Source: an uncultured Beijerinckiaceae bacterium (GTDB lineage: Bacteria > Pseudomonadota > Alphaproteobacteria > Rhizobiales > Beijerinckiaceae). From it: 6,991 nucleotides of DNA. Shown in pieces: positions 1 to 6,317 of this stretch. The position numbers and the translations under genes are program-made. The DNA lies in the NCBI GenBank assembly GCA_937863205.1, contig CALMGA010000125.1, forward strand, positions 1 to 6,991. The letters run 5' to 3'. The notes under the pieces were generated by a model. The model saw only the letters and a program-made list of their open reading frames with translations. It had not been told where the DNA came from and made no database searches. The stretch's first letter is position 1. Each line of letters starts with the position of its first letter.

Positions 1-2
1 AT

Positions 3-608
3 CGCACCATGACGCTCGCTGCCGGCGAGTTCATCCGGCGCTTCCTGCTGCACGTCCTGCCCCGGGGCTTTCACCGCATCCGGCACTACGGCCTGCTCGC
101 CAGCGCCGGCCGCCGAGCTAACTTGGCGCGGGCCAGGGAGCTGCTCGCCGCTCCGATGCCGGCCACGCCACCGCCGGCCGAGGCGGAGCAGTCTGCCTCC
201 TCGCCGCAGCCATGCCCACCGTGCCCCTGCTGCGGCGGCCGCATGGTGATCATCCAGTTCTTCACCGGCGCGGCGCAGCCCGCGGGCCGCCGACCGCATC
301 CGCCTTCGCCCGGGAGTGCGCGACGTGACCCGGCACGTCCTGACCCGCTCCCTCGCCGCAGCCATGCCGTTGCGGTCGCCGGGTACTCCTGCGCCTCGTC
401 AGGGCGTAGACCACGTCATGGCCCTGTCAACGACCCGCTCGGGCGCGCTTCGGGCGGGGAACAGCTGCCCCGGAAGTGTCGCGACGCGTGCCTCGCCACC
501 GCTGAGCCCCGCGCGAGACGGCGAGCCAGCGGGCAAATCCCCATAGCTTCGGCGCGCAGACCCGCAGGTTCGTGCTTGGGCGGCTTCCGGACGCCGGCCC
601 TCGCTTGA
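3..608 (+). CDS. IS91-family transposase, C-terminal fragment (5' end outside window)
   Basis: The gene enters from the left edge; the ATG at 9 is internal, because the frame is open upstream to the edge. The first 50 residues from that ATG contain GEFIRRFLLHVLPRGFHRIRHYG, followed by ANLARARELL. This block is typical of the C-terminal region of Y2 (HUH, rolling-circle) transposases of the IS91 group, enzymes that move DNA by nicking and single-strand replacement. A cysteine-rich CPPCPCCGGRM near bases 210-245 matches the usual C-terminal zinc-like motif. Members I know stop soon after this motif. Here the frame continues for over 100 residues of Arg/Pro/Ala-rich sequence to 608 that does not look like protein, so the normal stop was probably lost by mutation or frameshift. 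The catalytic tyrosines lie upstream and cannot be seen. The family call is firm; the true 3' end is uncertain. Confidence 0.72.
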   Translation, partial: RTMTLAAGEFIRRFLLHVLPRGFHRIRHYGLLASAGRRANLARARELLAAPMPATPPPAEAEQSASSPQPCPPCPCCGGRMVIIQFFTGAAQPAGRRPHPPSPGSARRDPARPDPLPRRSHAVAVAGYSCASSGRRPRHGPVNDPLGRASGGEQLPRKCRDACLATAEPRARRRASGQIPIASARRPAGSCLGGFRTPALA

Positions 609-723
609 CCCCAGCATCGTTGCCGGCCGGCATCCGGAAACCTTCACCAAGACGGTCCTTCTTGAGTTCCAGAGCCGCTTCCGAAAGCAGACGTCCGCCG
701 GTTACGATTGTCGGCACATGCTT

Positions 724-761
724 GGGTGATCGGGTGACAGACCCTGTGATCGCCCGGGTGA
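724..761 (+). repeat. Nested hairpin with three GGGTGA repeats, possible oriIS of the IS91 element
   Basis: GGGTGA occurs at 724, 732 and 756. Outer arms GGGTGATC (724-731) and GATCGCCC (748-755) pair at 7 of 8 positions. Inside them GGGT (732-735) and ACCC (741-744) pair around GACAG. IS91-type elements end at oriIS with a hairpin structure, so the placement about 450 bp after the transposase motif is suggestive. There is no reference copy to compare with, so this is a structural suggestion only. Confidence 0.3.
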
Positions 762-773
762 ACGTCGGACTTG

Positions 774-1163
774 AGCATGGGCGCTGGGGCCGGGTCATTC
801 CGTGCCGGCTCTGCTTCATGTCCGGAGGCGCCCTGGTTCGCATCTGTCCACCCTGTCCTTCGCGAATGAACAGGAAGCGACTCAGGTCATCGCGACGGTC
901 GATCTCCATAATGGTGCTGCTCGGCGGATTGGAGCTACTGCACGGCCATGAACCGTGCCGGAGATCTGTTGCTGCGCGCCAAAGTGCAGCAGTCACGGGT
1001 CTGCAACTCCGAAGGCGGGTTGAACGTCAGGTTCTCGGGACGGGGTAGACGGGCGTCGTGTTGCGGCGCGGCGCGTTGAAGTCCACACCCCTACGGTTGA
1101 AGTCTCCCGGCCTACTCACGCGAGTGCTTCGCCTGCTGAAGCGCCGACGCGCAGGATAAGAGC
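774..1163. other. Stretch without a recognisable gene
   Basis: I looked on both strands and found no reading frame that resembles a known protein. The longest frames here (+572-1048 and -427-996) overlap each other, have no convincing ribosome binding site, and translate to Arg/Ser/Pro-rich sequence typical of shadows in GC-rich DNA. The stretch may be decayed mobile-element flank. Its last 100 bases probably hold the promoter of the regulator gene at 1164, but I could not identify clear -35 and -10 boxes. Confidence 0.5.
1075..1104 (+). repeat. Two 9-bp direct repeats (GTTGAAGTC), 21 bp apart
   Basis: GTTGAAGTC occurs at 1075-1083 and again at 1096-1104. The 21-bp step is two helical turns, so both copies face the same side of the DNA. 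A related GTTGAACGTC stands at 1019-1028. They lie 60-90 bp upstream of the regulator start at 1164, a position suitable for an activator or autoregulatory site. The role is inference and chance cannot be excluded. Confidence 0.35.
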
Positions 1164-1841
1164 ATGCCCCCCCGATCCGCTTCCCAGCGTTCCGCCGCCT
1201 CCCGCCTCAAGCTGGCATCCGAGGGCAACGACCTCGCAACGGTGTCGAACGCCCCCGCTGAGAACGCCAGGACGCTTGAAAGCGCCCTCGGCCTGCAGAT
1301 CCGCCTCTTGCGCCGCGAGCGGGACCTGTCCGTGAGCGACCTGTCGGCTGCGGCCGGCATTTCAGTCGGCATGGTATCCAAGATCGAGAACGGGCAAATC
1401 TCGCCCTCGCTCTCGACCATCAACGCCGTCGCCAACGCCCTGCACGTCCCCATGAGTTCGCTGTTCACGGCCTTCGAGGACAGGCGAGACTGCTCGTTCG
1501 TCCCAAAAGGTCAGGGCGTCATCATCGAGCGACGCGGCACCAAGGTCGGTCACATCTATGAGCTGCTCGGGCATGTGCTCGGCAGCGAGGTCGTGATGGA
1601 GCCCTACCTCATCACCTTGGAAAAGGAGGCGTCGCCCTATACCGGCTTTCGCCACGCCGGAACGGAATTCATCTACATGCTGAGCGGCGAGGTCGTGTAC
1701 CGCCACCTCGATCGCACGTTCCACCTGCGGCCGGGCGACTCGCTCCTCTTCGACTCGGGCGGCGTGCACGGGCCCGAGACGCTGGTGTCGCTGCCAATGA
1801 CCTATCTCTCGATCATCATCTACACCCGGACCATCACCTGA
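1164..1841 (+). CDS. XRE-family regulator with C-terminal cupin sensor domain
   Basis: This 225-residue protein has the two-domain plan of HTH/cupin repressors, which usually control nearby catabolic or nitrogen genes. After a non-conserved 40-residue N-terminal tail, residues 42-101 form an XRE helix-turn-helix: IRLLRRERDLSVSDLSAAAG, then VSKIENGQISPSLSTI and ALHVPMSSLF. Residues about 140-220 form a small cupin barrel with RHAGTEFIYMLSGEV, LRPGDSLLFDSGGVHG and possible metal or ligand contacts at His164, Glu168 and His202. The cupin probably binds a small amine, amino acid or related metabolite, but the ligand cannot be read from sequence. The gene precedes and faces the same way as the amidotransferase operon. 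A periodic AT-rich array between them is the natural candidate for its operator. In Sinorhizobium meliloti the comparable glx genes are named with an AraC-type glxA, so the regulator type differs here. The start at 1164 gives a long tail; a later start is possible. Confidence 0.9.
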   Translation: MPPRSASQRSAASRLKLASEGNDLATVSNAPAENARTLESALGLQIRLLRRERDLSVSDLSAAAGISVGMVSKIENGQISPSLSTINAVANALHVPMSSLFTAFEDRRDCSFVPKGQGVIIERRGTKVGHIYELLGHVLGSEVVMEPYLITLEKEASPYTGFRHAGTEFIYMLSGEVVYRHLDRTFHLRPGDSLLFDSGGVHGPETLVSLPMTYLSIIIYTRTIT

Positions 1842-1853
1842 TCCCGATCCTGT

Positions 1854-1879
1854 TTTCTCTTTAAGAAACATATTTTCTT
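1854..1879 (+). promoter_or_regulatory. Probable operator: alternating half-sites at 10-bp spacing
   Basis: TTTCT (1854-1858), AGAAA (1864-1868) and TTTCT (1874-1878) follow each other at exact 10-bp steps and in alternating orientation, giving two overlapping palindromes with centres one helical turn apart. The stretch 1851-1888 has only 9 G or C in 38 bases, in strong contrast to the GC-rich surroundings. It ends just upstream of the -35 box. It is a likely site for the XRE/cupin regulator encoded immediately upstream, but binding is inferred. Confidence 0.55.
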
Positions 1880-1884
1880 TGTTG

Positions 1885-1913
1885 TTGACGGGCGGGGCGA
1901 TCACCCCTACACA
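1885..1913 (+). promoter_or_regulatory. Sigma70-like promoter of the amidotransferase operon
   Basis: TTGACG at 1885-1890 and TACACA at 1908-1913 are separated by 17 bp, the ideal spacing. Transcription would begin near 1920, leaving a leader of about 20 bases before the ATG at 1941. The purine-rich GGCGGAAG at 1931-1938 can serve as ribosome binding site. Position and match are good, but no start-site data are available. Confidence 0.55.
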
Positions 1914-1940
1914 CGTCGCAAAGAGATCCTGGCGGAAGCA

Positions 1941-2834
1941 ATGTGCGGCATCGTCGGCTTGTATCTGAAGGAACGGGCACTGGAGCCGCGCCTCGGCGCC
2001 CTGCTGGCCGGCATGCTGGCGACGATGAGCGATCGCGGGCCCGACAGCGCTGGCTTCGCGCTCTATGGCGCGCCGGCGGCGGAGTTGAAGGTGACGCTGC
2101 GCGGCACCACGGCACGCGCCCTATCGCAGGCAATCGCCGCGCTTGGCCGCGACCTCGACATCCCTGTCCCGGCGGCGACACGCGACACCCACGCCGTCCT
2201 CGCCATCCCGTCCGACCGGGAAGGTGACGTCCGCGAGTGGCTGGAGGCGAACGCGCCCGCAATCGACATCAACAGCGTCGGCCGGCGCATGGAGATCTAC
2301 AAGGAGACCGGCCTGCCGGCGCGGGTCGCCGCGCGTTTCGACCTCGCCGGCATGGGCGGGACGCACGCCATCGGCCACACGCGCATGGCCACCGAGAGCG
2401 CGGTGACGACGGGCGGGGCGCATCCCTTTTCGACCGGCGCCGACCAGTGCCTCGTCCACAACGGGTCGTTGTCGAACCATAATGGCCTTCGTCGCCAGTT
2501 GGAGCGCGAGGGGCTGCGCTTCGCCACGCAAAACGACACGGAGGTGGCGGCCGGCTACCTGACCTGGCGTTTGGGCGAAGGCTGCTCGCTGCGCTCCGCG
2601 CTCGAGTCGAGCCTCGCGGACCTCGACGGCTTCTTCACCTTCGTGGTCGGCACGGAGACGGGCTTCGCCGTGCTGCGCGACCCGATCGCCTGCAAGCCGG
2701 CCGTCATGGCGGAAACGGATGCCTACGTCGCGTTCGGCTCCGAGTACCGCGCGCTGGTCGGCCTGCCCGGCATCGAGGGCGCCAACGTCTTCGAGCCCGA
2801 GCCGGCGACGGTTTACGCGTGGGAGCGCGCGTGA
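1941..2834 (+). CDS. mgsA: Class II glutamine amidotransferase subunit (MgsA / GlxB type)
   Basis: This 297-residue protein is a stand-alone Ntn-type glutaminase domain, as in the N-terminal part of the glutamate synthase large subunit. Cys2 follows the initiator Met directly (MCGIVGLY) and is the expected N-terminal nucleophile, which also fixes the start at 1941. Further family motifs are DRGPDSAGFA (31-40), GHTRMATES (145-153), HPF (161-163), HNGSLSNH (173-180), the NDTE loop (198-201) and DLDGFFTF (228-234). It would release ammonia from glutamine, or bind an amide substrate such as a glutamylamide, and pass nitrogen to the FMN subunit. The next gene overlaps it by one base (TGATG), so translation is coupled. 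In the methylamine pathway it is a subunit of N-methylglutamate synthase; in rhizobia the homologue is called glxB. The family is certain; the exact substrate, and so the symbol, is inference. Confidence 0.9.
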   Translation: MCGIVGLYLKERALEPRLGALLAGMLATMSDRGPDSAGFALYGAPAAELKVTLRGTTARALSQAIAALGRDLDIPVPAATRDTHAVLAIPSDREGDVREWLEANAPAIDINSVGRRMEIYKETGLPARVAARFDLAGMGGTHAIGHTRMATESAVTTGGAHPFSTGADQCLVHNGSLSNHNGLRRQLEREGLRFATQNDTEVAAGYLTWRLGEGCSLRSALESSLADLDGFFTFVVGTETGFAVLRDPIACKPAVMAETDAYVAFGSEYRALVGLPGIEGANVFEPEPATVYAWERA

Positions 2835-3523
2835 TGCCGAGCTACGACCTGCGCATGGGGCCGCTGCGCGAGCTCAACCAGGCCCTGCACGCCCTGCGCC
2901 CCGACACCAACGAGACGCGCTGGCTGGTCGCCAACCCGGACGGGCGTCACAGCATCGCGGCCGGCCTTGACGCGTCGGTCGAGGTCGAGATCGCCGGCAA
3001 CGTTGGCTATTACTGCGCCAGCATGAACAAGCGGGCCTCCGTGCTGGTGGCGGGCAACGCCGGCGTCGGCGTGGCCGAGAACATGATGTCGGGTTTCGTG
3101 CGCGTGCGCGGCAACGCCAGCCAGGCGGCCGGCGCCACGGCGCACGGCGGCCTGCTCGTCATTGACGGGGACGCGGGGGCACGGTGCGGCATCTCCATGA
3201 AGGGCGTCGACATCGTGGTGAAGGGCTCGATCGGCCACATGTCGGCCTTCATGGCCCAGGCGGGCACGCTGACCGTGCTCGGCGATGCCGGCGAGGCGCT
3301 GGGCGACTCCCTCTACGAGGCCAAGCTCTTCGTGCGCGGCTCGGTCAAGAGCCTCGGCGCCGACTGCGTGGAGAAGCCGCTGCGCGACGAGCACCGCGCG
3401 CTGTTGCGCGACAAGCTGAAGGCGGCCGGCCTCGACGGCGAGGTCGATGTCGGCGAGTTCCGCCGCTACGGCTCGGCGCGCCGGCTCTACCATTTCCACG
3501 TCGACAATGCGGGAGCCTACTGA
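2834..3523 (+). CDS. mgsB: GXGXG beta-helix subunit, GltB C-terminal domain-like (MgsB / GlxC type)
   Basis: This 229-residue protein corresponds to the C-terminal domain of the glutamate synthase large subunit and also resembles subunit C of formylmethanofuran dehydrogenase. It shows repeated G-x-x-G turns about 19 residues apart: GNVG (55), GNAG (74), GNAS (93), GDAG (112), GSIG (131) and GDAG (150). These mark successive coils of a right-handed beta-helix. The domain has no active site and is structural: it holds the glutaminase and FMN domains together. The ATG at 2834 overlaps the stop of the preceding gene by one base. An in-frame ATG at 2819 would add five residues but lies inside the preceding gene, so the coupled start is preferred. 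A separate gene for this domain is characteristic of the mgs/glx gene sets. Confidence 0.88.
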   Translation: MPSYDLRMGPLRELNQALHALRPDTNETRWLVANPDGRHSIAAGLDASVEVEIAGNVGYYCASMNKRASVLVAGNAGVGVAENMMSGFVRVRGNASQAAGATAHGGLLVIDGDAGARCGISMKGVDIVVKGSIGHMSAFMAQAGTLTVLGDAGEALGDSLYEAKLFVRGSVKSLGADCVEKPLRDEHRALLRDKLKAAGLDGEVDVGEFRRYGSARRLYHFHVDNAGAY

Positions 3524-3545
3524 TGATGGCGGGAGGCCACTGATG
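3509..3545 (+). repeat. Duplicated ribosome-binding/stop/start junction
   Basis: GCGGGAGCCTACTGATG (3509-3525) is repeated as GCGGGAGGCCACTGATG (3529-3545), 15 of 17 bases identical and offset by 20 bp. Each copy carries a GGGAG element and an overlapping TGATG stop-start. The first copy ends mgsB and opens a six-codon frame (MMAGGH, 3522-3543). The second ends that frame and starts mgsC. The second copy has the better Shine-Dalgarno sequence (GGGAGG, 3531-3536). It looks like a small tandem duplication. Confidence 0.7.
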
Positions 3546-4877
3546 GACGAGAAGGCCCGCGTGCCGCGCCCCAGCCCGCGCTTTTCCGCGACCTTCGATC
3601 CCGGCACCATGGCCGAGATCCGCCGCGCGGCGGCGACGGGCATCTACGACATCCGCGGCGCCGGCGCGAAGCGCAAGCTGCCGCACTTCGACGACCTCCT
3701 GTTCCTCGGCGCCTCCATCAGCCGCTACCCCCTGGAGGGCTACCGCGAGCGCTGCGGCACCGAGGTGGTGCTCGGCACCCGCTTCGCGAAGAAGCCGGTT
3801 CATCTCAGGACGCCCGTCACCATCGCCGGCATGAGCTTCGGCTCGCTCTCGGCCAACGCCAAGGAGGCGTTGGGCCGGGGCGCCACCATCGCCGGCACCT
3901 CCACCACCACGGGCGACGGCGGCATGACGGCGGAGGAGCGCGAGCACTCGCGCACGCTGGTCTATCAGTACCTCCCCTCGCGCTACGGCATGAACCCCGA
4001 CGACCTGCGCAAGGCCGACGCCATCGAGGTCGTGATCGGCCAGGGCGCCAAGCCGGGCGGCGGCGGCATGCTGCTCGGGCAGAAGATCACGGAGCGCGTC
4101 GCCGGCATGCGAACGCTGCCCGCCGGCATCGACCAGCGCTCGGCCTGCCGCCATCCCGACTGGACCGGGCCCGACGACCTGGCGATCAAGCTCGAGGAAC
4201 TGCGCGAGGTCACCGACTGGGAGACGCCGATCTACGTCAAGGTCGGCGCGAGCCGGCCCTACTACGACACCGCGCTGGCGGTGAAGGCCGGTGCCGACGT
4301 CGTGGTGATCGACGGCATGCAGGGCGGCACGGCGGCGACCCAGGACGTGTTCATCGAGAACGTGGGCATCCCCACGCTGGCCGCGATCCGCCCCGCCGTG
4401 CGGGCGCTGCAGGACATGGGCCTGCACCGCAAGGTGCAGCTCGTTATCTCCGGCGGCATCCGCTCCGGCGCCGATGTCGCCAAGGCCCTGGCGCTCGGCG
4501 CCGATGCCGTCTCGATCGGCACGGCCGCGCTGATCGCGCTCGGCGACAACGATCCCGTCTACCAGGCGGAGTACGAGGCGCTGGGCACGGTGGCGGGCGC
4601 CTACGACGCCTGGCACGAGGGCCTCGACCCTGCCGGCATCACCACCCAGGACCCCGAGCTGGCCACCCGGCTCGATCCCGTGCTCGGTGGGCGCCGGCTC
4701 GCCAACTATCTGTCGGTGCTGACGCTGGAGGCGCAGACCATCGCGCGCGCCTGCGGCAAGTCGCACCTCCACAACCTCGAACCCGAGGACCTCGTCGCAC
4801 TGACGATCGAGGCGGCGGCCATGGCCGGCGTGCCTCTTGCGGGGACGGACTGGGTGCCCGGGCAGGCTGGCCTCTAG
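3543..4877 (+). CDS. mgsC: FMN-binding glutamate synthase-like subunit (MgsC / GlxD type)
   Basis: This 444-residue protein is the FMN-binding (beta/alpha)8 barrel of the glutamate synthase large subunit, present as its own gene. Visible motifs are the MSFGSLSANAKEALGRGA entry (97-114), TGDGGM (124-128), IGQGAKPGGGGML (165-177), YVKVGAS (231-237), VVVIDGMQGGTAATQ (253-267) and SGGIRSGADVAKALALGADA (303-322), which together bind FMN and the 2-imino/oxoglutarate intermediate. The only cysteines are 71, 202 and 404. After the barrel, where GltB has its [3Fe-4S] cysteines, this protein reads LGDNDPVYQAEYEALGTVAG with none. In the mgs reading it forms N-methylglutamate from glutamate and methylamine; glxD is the rhizobial name. 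The start at 3543 is set by GGGAGG six bases upstream and by the overlap with a short preceding frame; the upstream extension to 3447 lies within mgsB. Confidence 0.9.
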   Translation: MDEKARVPRPSPRFSATFDPGTMAEIRRAAATGIYDIRGAGAKRKLPHFDDLLFLGASISRYPLEGYRERCGTEVVLGTRFAKKPVHLRTPVTIAGMSFGSLSANAKEALGRGATIAGTSTTTGDGGMTAEEREHSRTLVYQYLPSRYGMNPDDLRKADAIEVVIGQGAKPGGGGMLLGQKITERVAGMRTLPAGIDQRSACRHPDWTGPDDLAIKLEELREVTDWETPIYVKVGASRPYYDTALAVKAGADVVVIDGMQGGTAATQDVFIENVGIPTLAAIRPAVRALQDMGLHRKVQLVISGGIRSGADVAKALALGADAVSIGTAALIALGDNDPVYQAEYEALGTVAGAYDAWHEGLDPAGITTQDPELATRLDPVLGGRRLANYLSVLTLEAQTIARACGKSHLHNLEPEDLVALTIEAAAMAGVPLAGTDWVPGQAGL

Positions 4878-4908
4878 CCGGCCCGCGCCTTCACACCGCT
4901 CGCGCCGG
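4878..4908 (+). other. Hairpin between mgsC and the ligase gene
   Basis: CCGG (4878-4881) and CGCG (4884-4887) pair with CGCG (4901-4904) and CCGG (4905-4908), giving an 8-bp GC-only stem with a two-base bulge and a 13-base loop, starting directly after the mgsC stop. No T-run follows, so it is not a classical terminator. It might limit read-through or protect an mRNA end; in such GC-rich DNA it may also be chance. Confidence 0.3.
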
Positions 4909-4938
4909 ACCACCCCGGCGGCCGGCACGGAGGGAGTG

Positions 4939-6234
4939 ATGCAGGATCTCGCAGCGGCCGCCAAGGAGCGGGGGATCAGGTACTTCCTGATCTCGTTCAC
5001 GGACCTGTTCGGCGTGCAGCGCGCCAAGCTGGTCCCGGCGGCGGCCATAGCGGCGATGGCGGAGGAAGGCGCCGGCTTCGCCGGCTTCGCAACCTGGCTC
5101 GACATGACGCCGGCCGACCCGGACCTGTTCGCCAAGCCCGACCCCGACAGCCTGATCCAGCTCCCCTGGAAGCCGGAGGTCGCATGGCTCGCCGCCGACC
5201 TTTGGATGAACGGCGCCGAGGTGGAGCAGGCCCCGCGCAACATCCTAAAGCGCCTGCTCGCCGGGGCGGCGCGCGACAAGCTCGCCATGAAGAGCGGCGT
5301 GGAGTGCGAGTTCTTCCTGATCGCGCCCGACGGCTCGGCACCGGCCGACCCCGCGGACAGGCAGGCCAAGCCCTGCTACGACCAGTCCGCCCTGATGCGG
5401 CGCTATGACGTCATCACGGAAATCTGCGACGCCATGCTGGCGCTCGGCTGGCAGCCCTACCAGAACGACCACGAGGACGCGAGCGGCCAGTTCGAGATGA
5501 ACTGGCGCTACGACGATGCCCTCGTCACCGCCGACCGCCACGCCTTCTTCAAGTTCATGGCGCGCTCGATCGCCGAGAAGCACGGCCTGCGCGCCACCTT
5601 CATGCCCAAGCCCTTCCCCGACCTCACGGGCTCGGGCTGCCACGTGCACGTCTCGCTGTGGCGCGACGGGTCCAACCTTTTCGCCGACGCGAAGGGCGAG
5701 CTGGGCGTCTCGCGCGAGGGCTACCACTTCATCGGCGGCCTCATCCACTCGGCGCAGGCCATGGCCGCCATCACCAACCCGACGGTGAACTCCTACAAGC
5801 GCATCAACGCCGCCCGGACGCTCTCGGGCGCCACTTGGTCGCCGAACACCGTGACCTTCAGCGGCAACAACCGCACGCACATGATCCGCATCCCGGACGC
5901 GGGGCGCTGCGAGCTGCGCCTCGCCGATGGCGCCGCCAACCCATACCTCCTCCAGGCGGCGGTGCTCGCCGCCGGCCTGGACGGCTTGATCAACAAGCGC
6001 GACCCCGGGCGGCGGCTTGACGTCAACATGTACACGCACGGCCATACCGTGACCGACGTCAAGACCCTGCCGCTCAACCTGCTCGACGCTCTGCGCGCGC
6101 TCGAAGGCAGCACCGTCCTCGCTGAGGGCCTGGGCGGCTTCGTGCCTGCCTACCTCAAGCTGAAGCGCGAGGAGTGGAACGCCTACGCCAGCCACCTCAC
6201 GGCGTGGGAGCGCGACACCACGCTCGACTGCTAG
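4939..6234 (+). CDS. gmaS: Type III glutamine synthetase family ligase (GmaS / GlnT)
   Basis: This 431-residue protein has the full glutamine synthetase fold. It begins with the beta-grasp part (IRYFLISFTDLFGVQRAKLVP, 13-33). The catalytic part shows the metal and substrate motifs GVECEFFLI (120-128), NDHEDASGQFEMNW (176-189), GCHVHVSLW (233-241), NPTVNSYKRIN (280-290), and ELRLADGAANPYL (325-337) with the usual arginine. These mark an active ATP-dependent ligase joining glutamate to ammonia or an amine. The family holds both rhizobial GlnT and gamma-glutamylmethylamide synthetase (GmaS), and sequence motifs alone do not separate them for me. Directly following mgsABC genes favour GmaS, which makes gamma-glutamylmethylamide from methylamine and glutamate. 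The ATG at 4939 has GGAGGG at 4929-4934; a GTG lies just before it. The extension to 4837 overlaps mgsC and is rejected. It lies 61 bp after mgsC, probably in the same operon. Confidence 0.88.
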   Translation: MQDLAAAAKERGIRYFLISFTDLFGVQRAKLVPAAAIAAMAEEGAGFAGFATWLDMTPADPDLFAKPDPDSLIQLPWKPEVAWLAADLWMNGAEVEQAPRNILKRLLAGAARDKLAMKSGVECEFFLIAPDGSAPADPADRQAKPCYDQSALMRRYDVITEICDAMLALGWQPYQNDHEDASGQFEMNWRYDDALVTADRHAFFKFMARSIAEKHGLRATFMPKPFPDLTGSGCHVHVSLWRDGSNLFADAKGELGVSREGYHFIGGLIHSAQAMAAITNPTVNSYKRINAARTLSGATWSPNTVTFSGNNRTHMIRIPDAGRCELRLADGAANPYLLQAAVLAAGLDGLINKRDPGRRLDVNMYTHGHTVTDVKTLPLNLLDALRALEGSTVLAEGLGGFVPAYLKLKREEWNAYASHLTAWERDTTLDC

Positions 6235-6287
6235 GGCGTTTCCGAGTGGGGGCTCACGTGAAGAAGCCGCGACCAACGGAGAAGCTG

Positions 6288-6317
6288 GCGCTGGTTCCGC
6301 GTCAGCGGAAGCAGAGC
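6288..6317 (+). other. Hairpin upstream of ureE
   Basis: TTCCGC (6295-6300) and GCGGAA (6305-6310) pair perfectly around a GTCA loop. The stem extends through CTG/CAG (6291-6293 with 6312-6314) and GC/GC (6288-6289 with 6316-6317), interrupted by single mismatches. No T-run follows, so it is a weak terminator candidate for the preceding operon, or a structure in the ureE leader. The 90-bp gap holds no clear sigma70 promoter that I can see. Confidence 0.4.

Larger units (their letters stand above)
1..769 (+). mobile_element. 3' end of an IS91-family insertion sequence
   Basis: The left edge carries the end of an IS91-type transposase gene followed by several hundred bases without a recognisable gene, as is usual between the transposase gene and the oriIS end in this family. 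A nested hairpin at 724-755 and a CTTG tetranucleotide at 770-773 make a possible oriIS boundary, since IS91 relatives insert next to GTTC or CTTG read from that side. The right boundary is inference, because tetranucleotides occur often by chance. The left end and most of the transposase lie outside the window, so it cannot be judged whether the element is complete or active. Confidence 0.5.

Noticed and set aside
427..996. Minus-strand frame of 189 codons
   Set aside because: No recognisable motif, no ribosome binding site, overlaps plus-strand IS91 DNA; composition typical of a GC-rich shadow frame.
572..1048. Plus-strand frame of 158 codons after the transposase
   Set aside because: Arg/Ser-rich translation with no known domain, no good start signal; includes the putative oriIS hairpin.
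4837..4938. Upstream extension of the ligase gene
   Set aside because: Overlaps mgsC, its residues do not match the family, and GGAGGG before the ATG at 4939 gives the expected N-terminus.
3345..5369. Long minus-strand frame of 674 codons
   Set aside because: Lies antisense to mgsB, mgsC and the ligase gene, which have clear family motifs; open only because of third-position GC.
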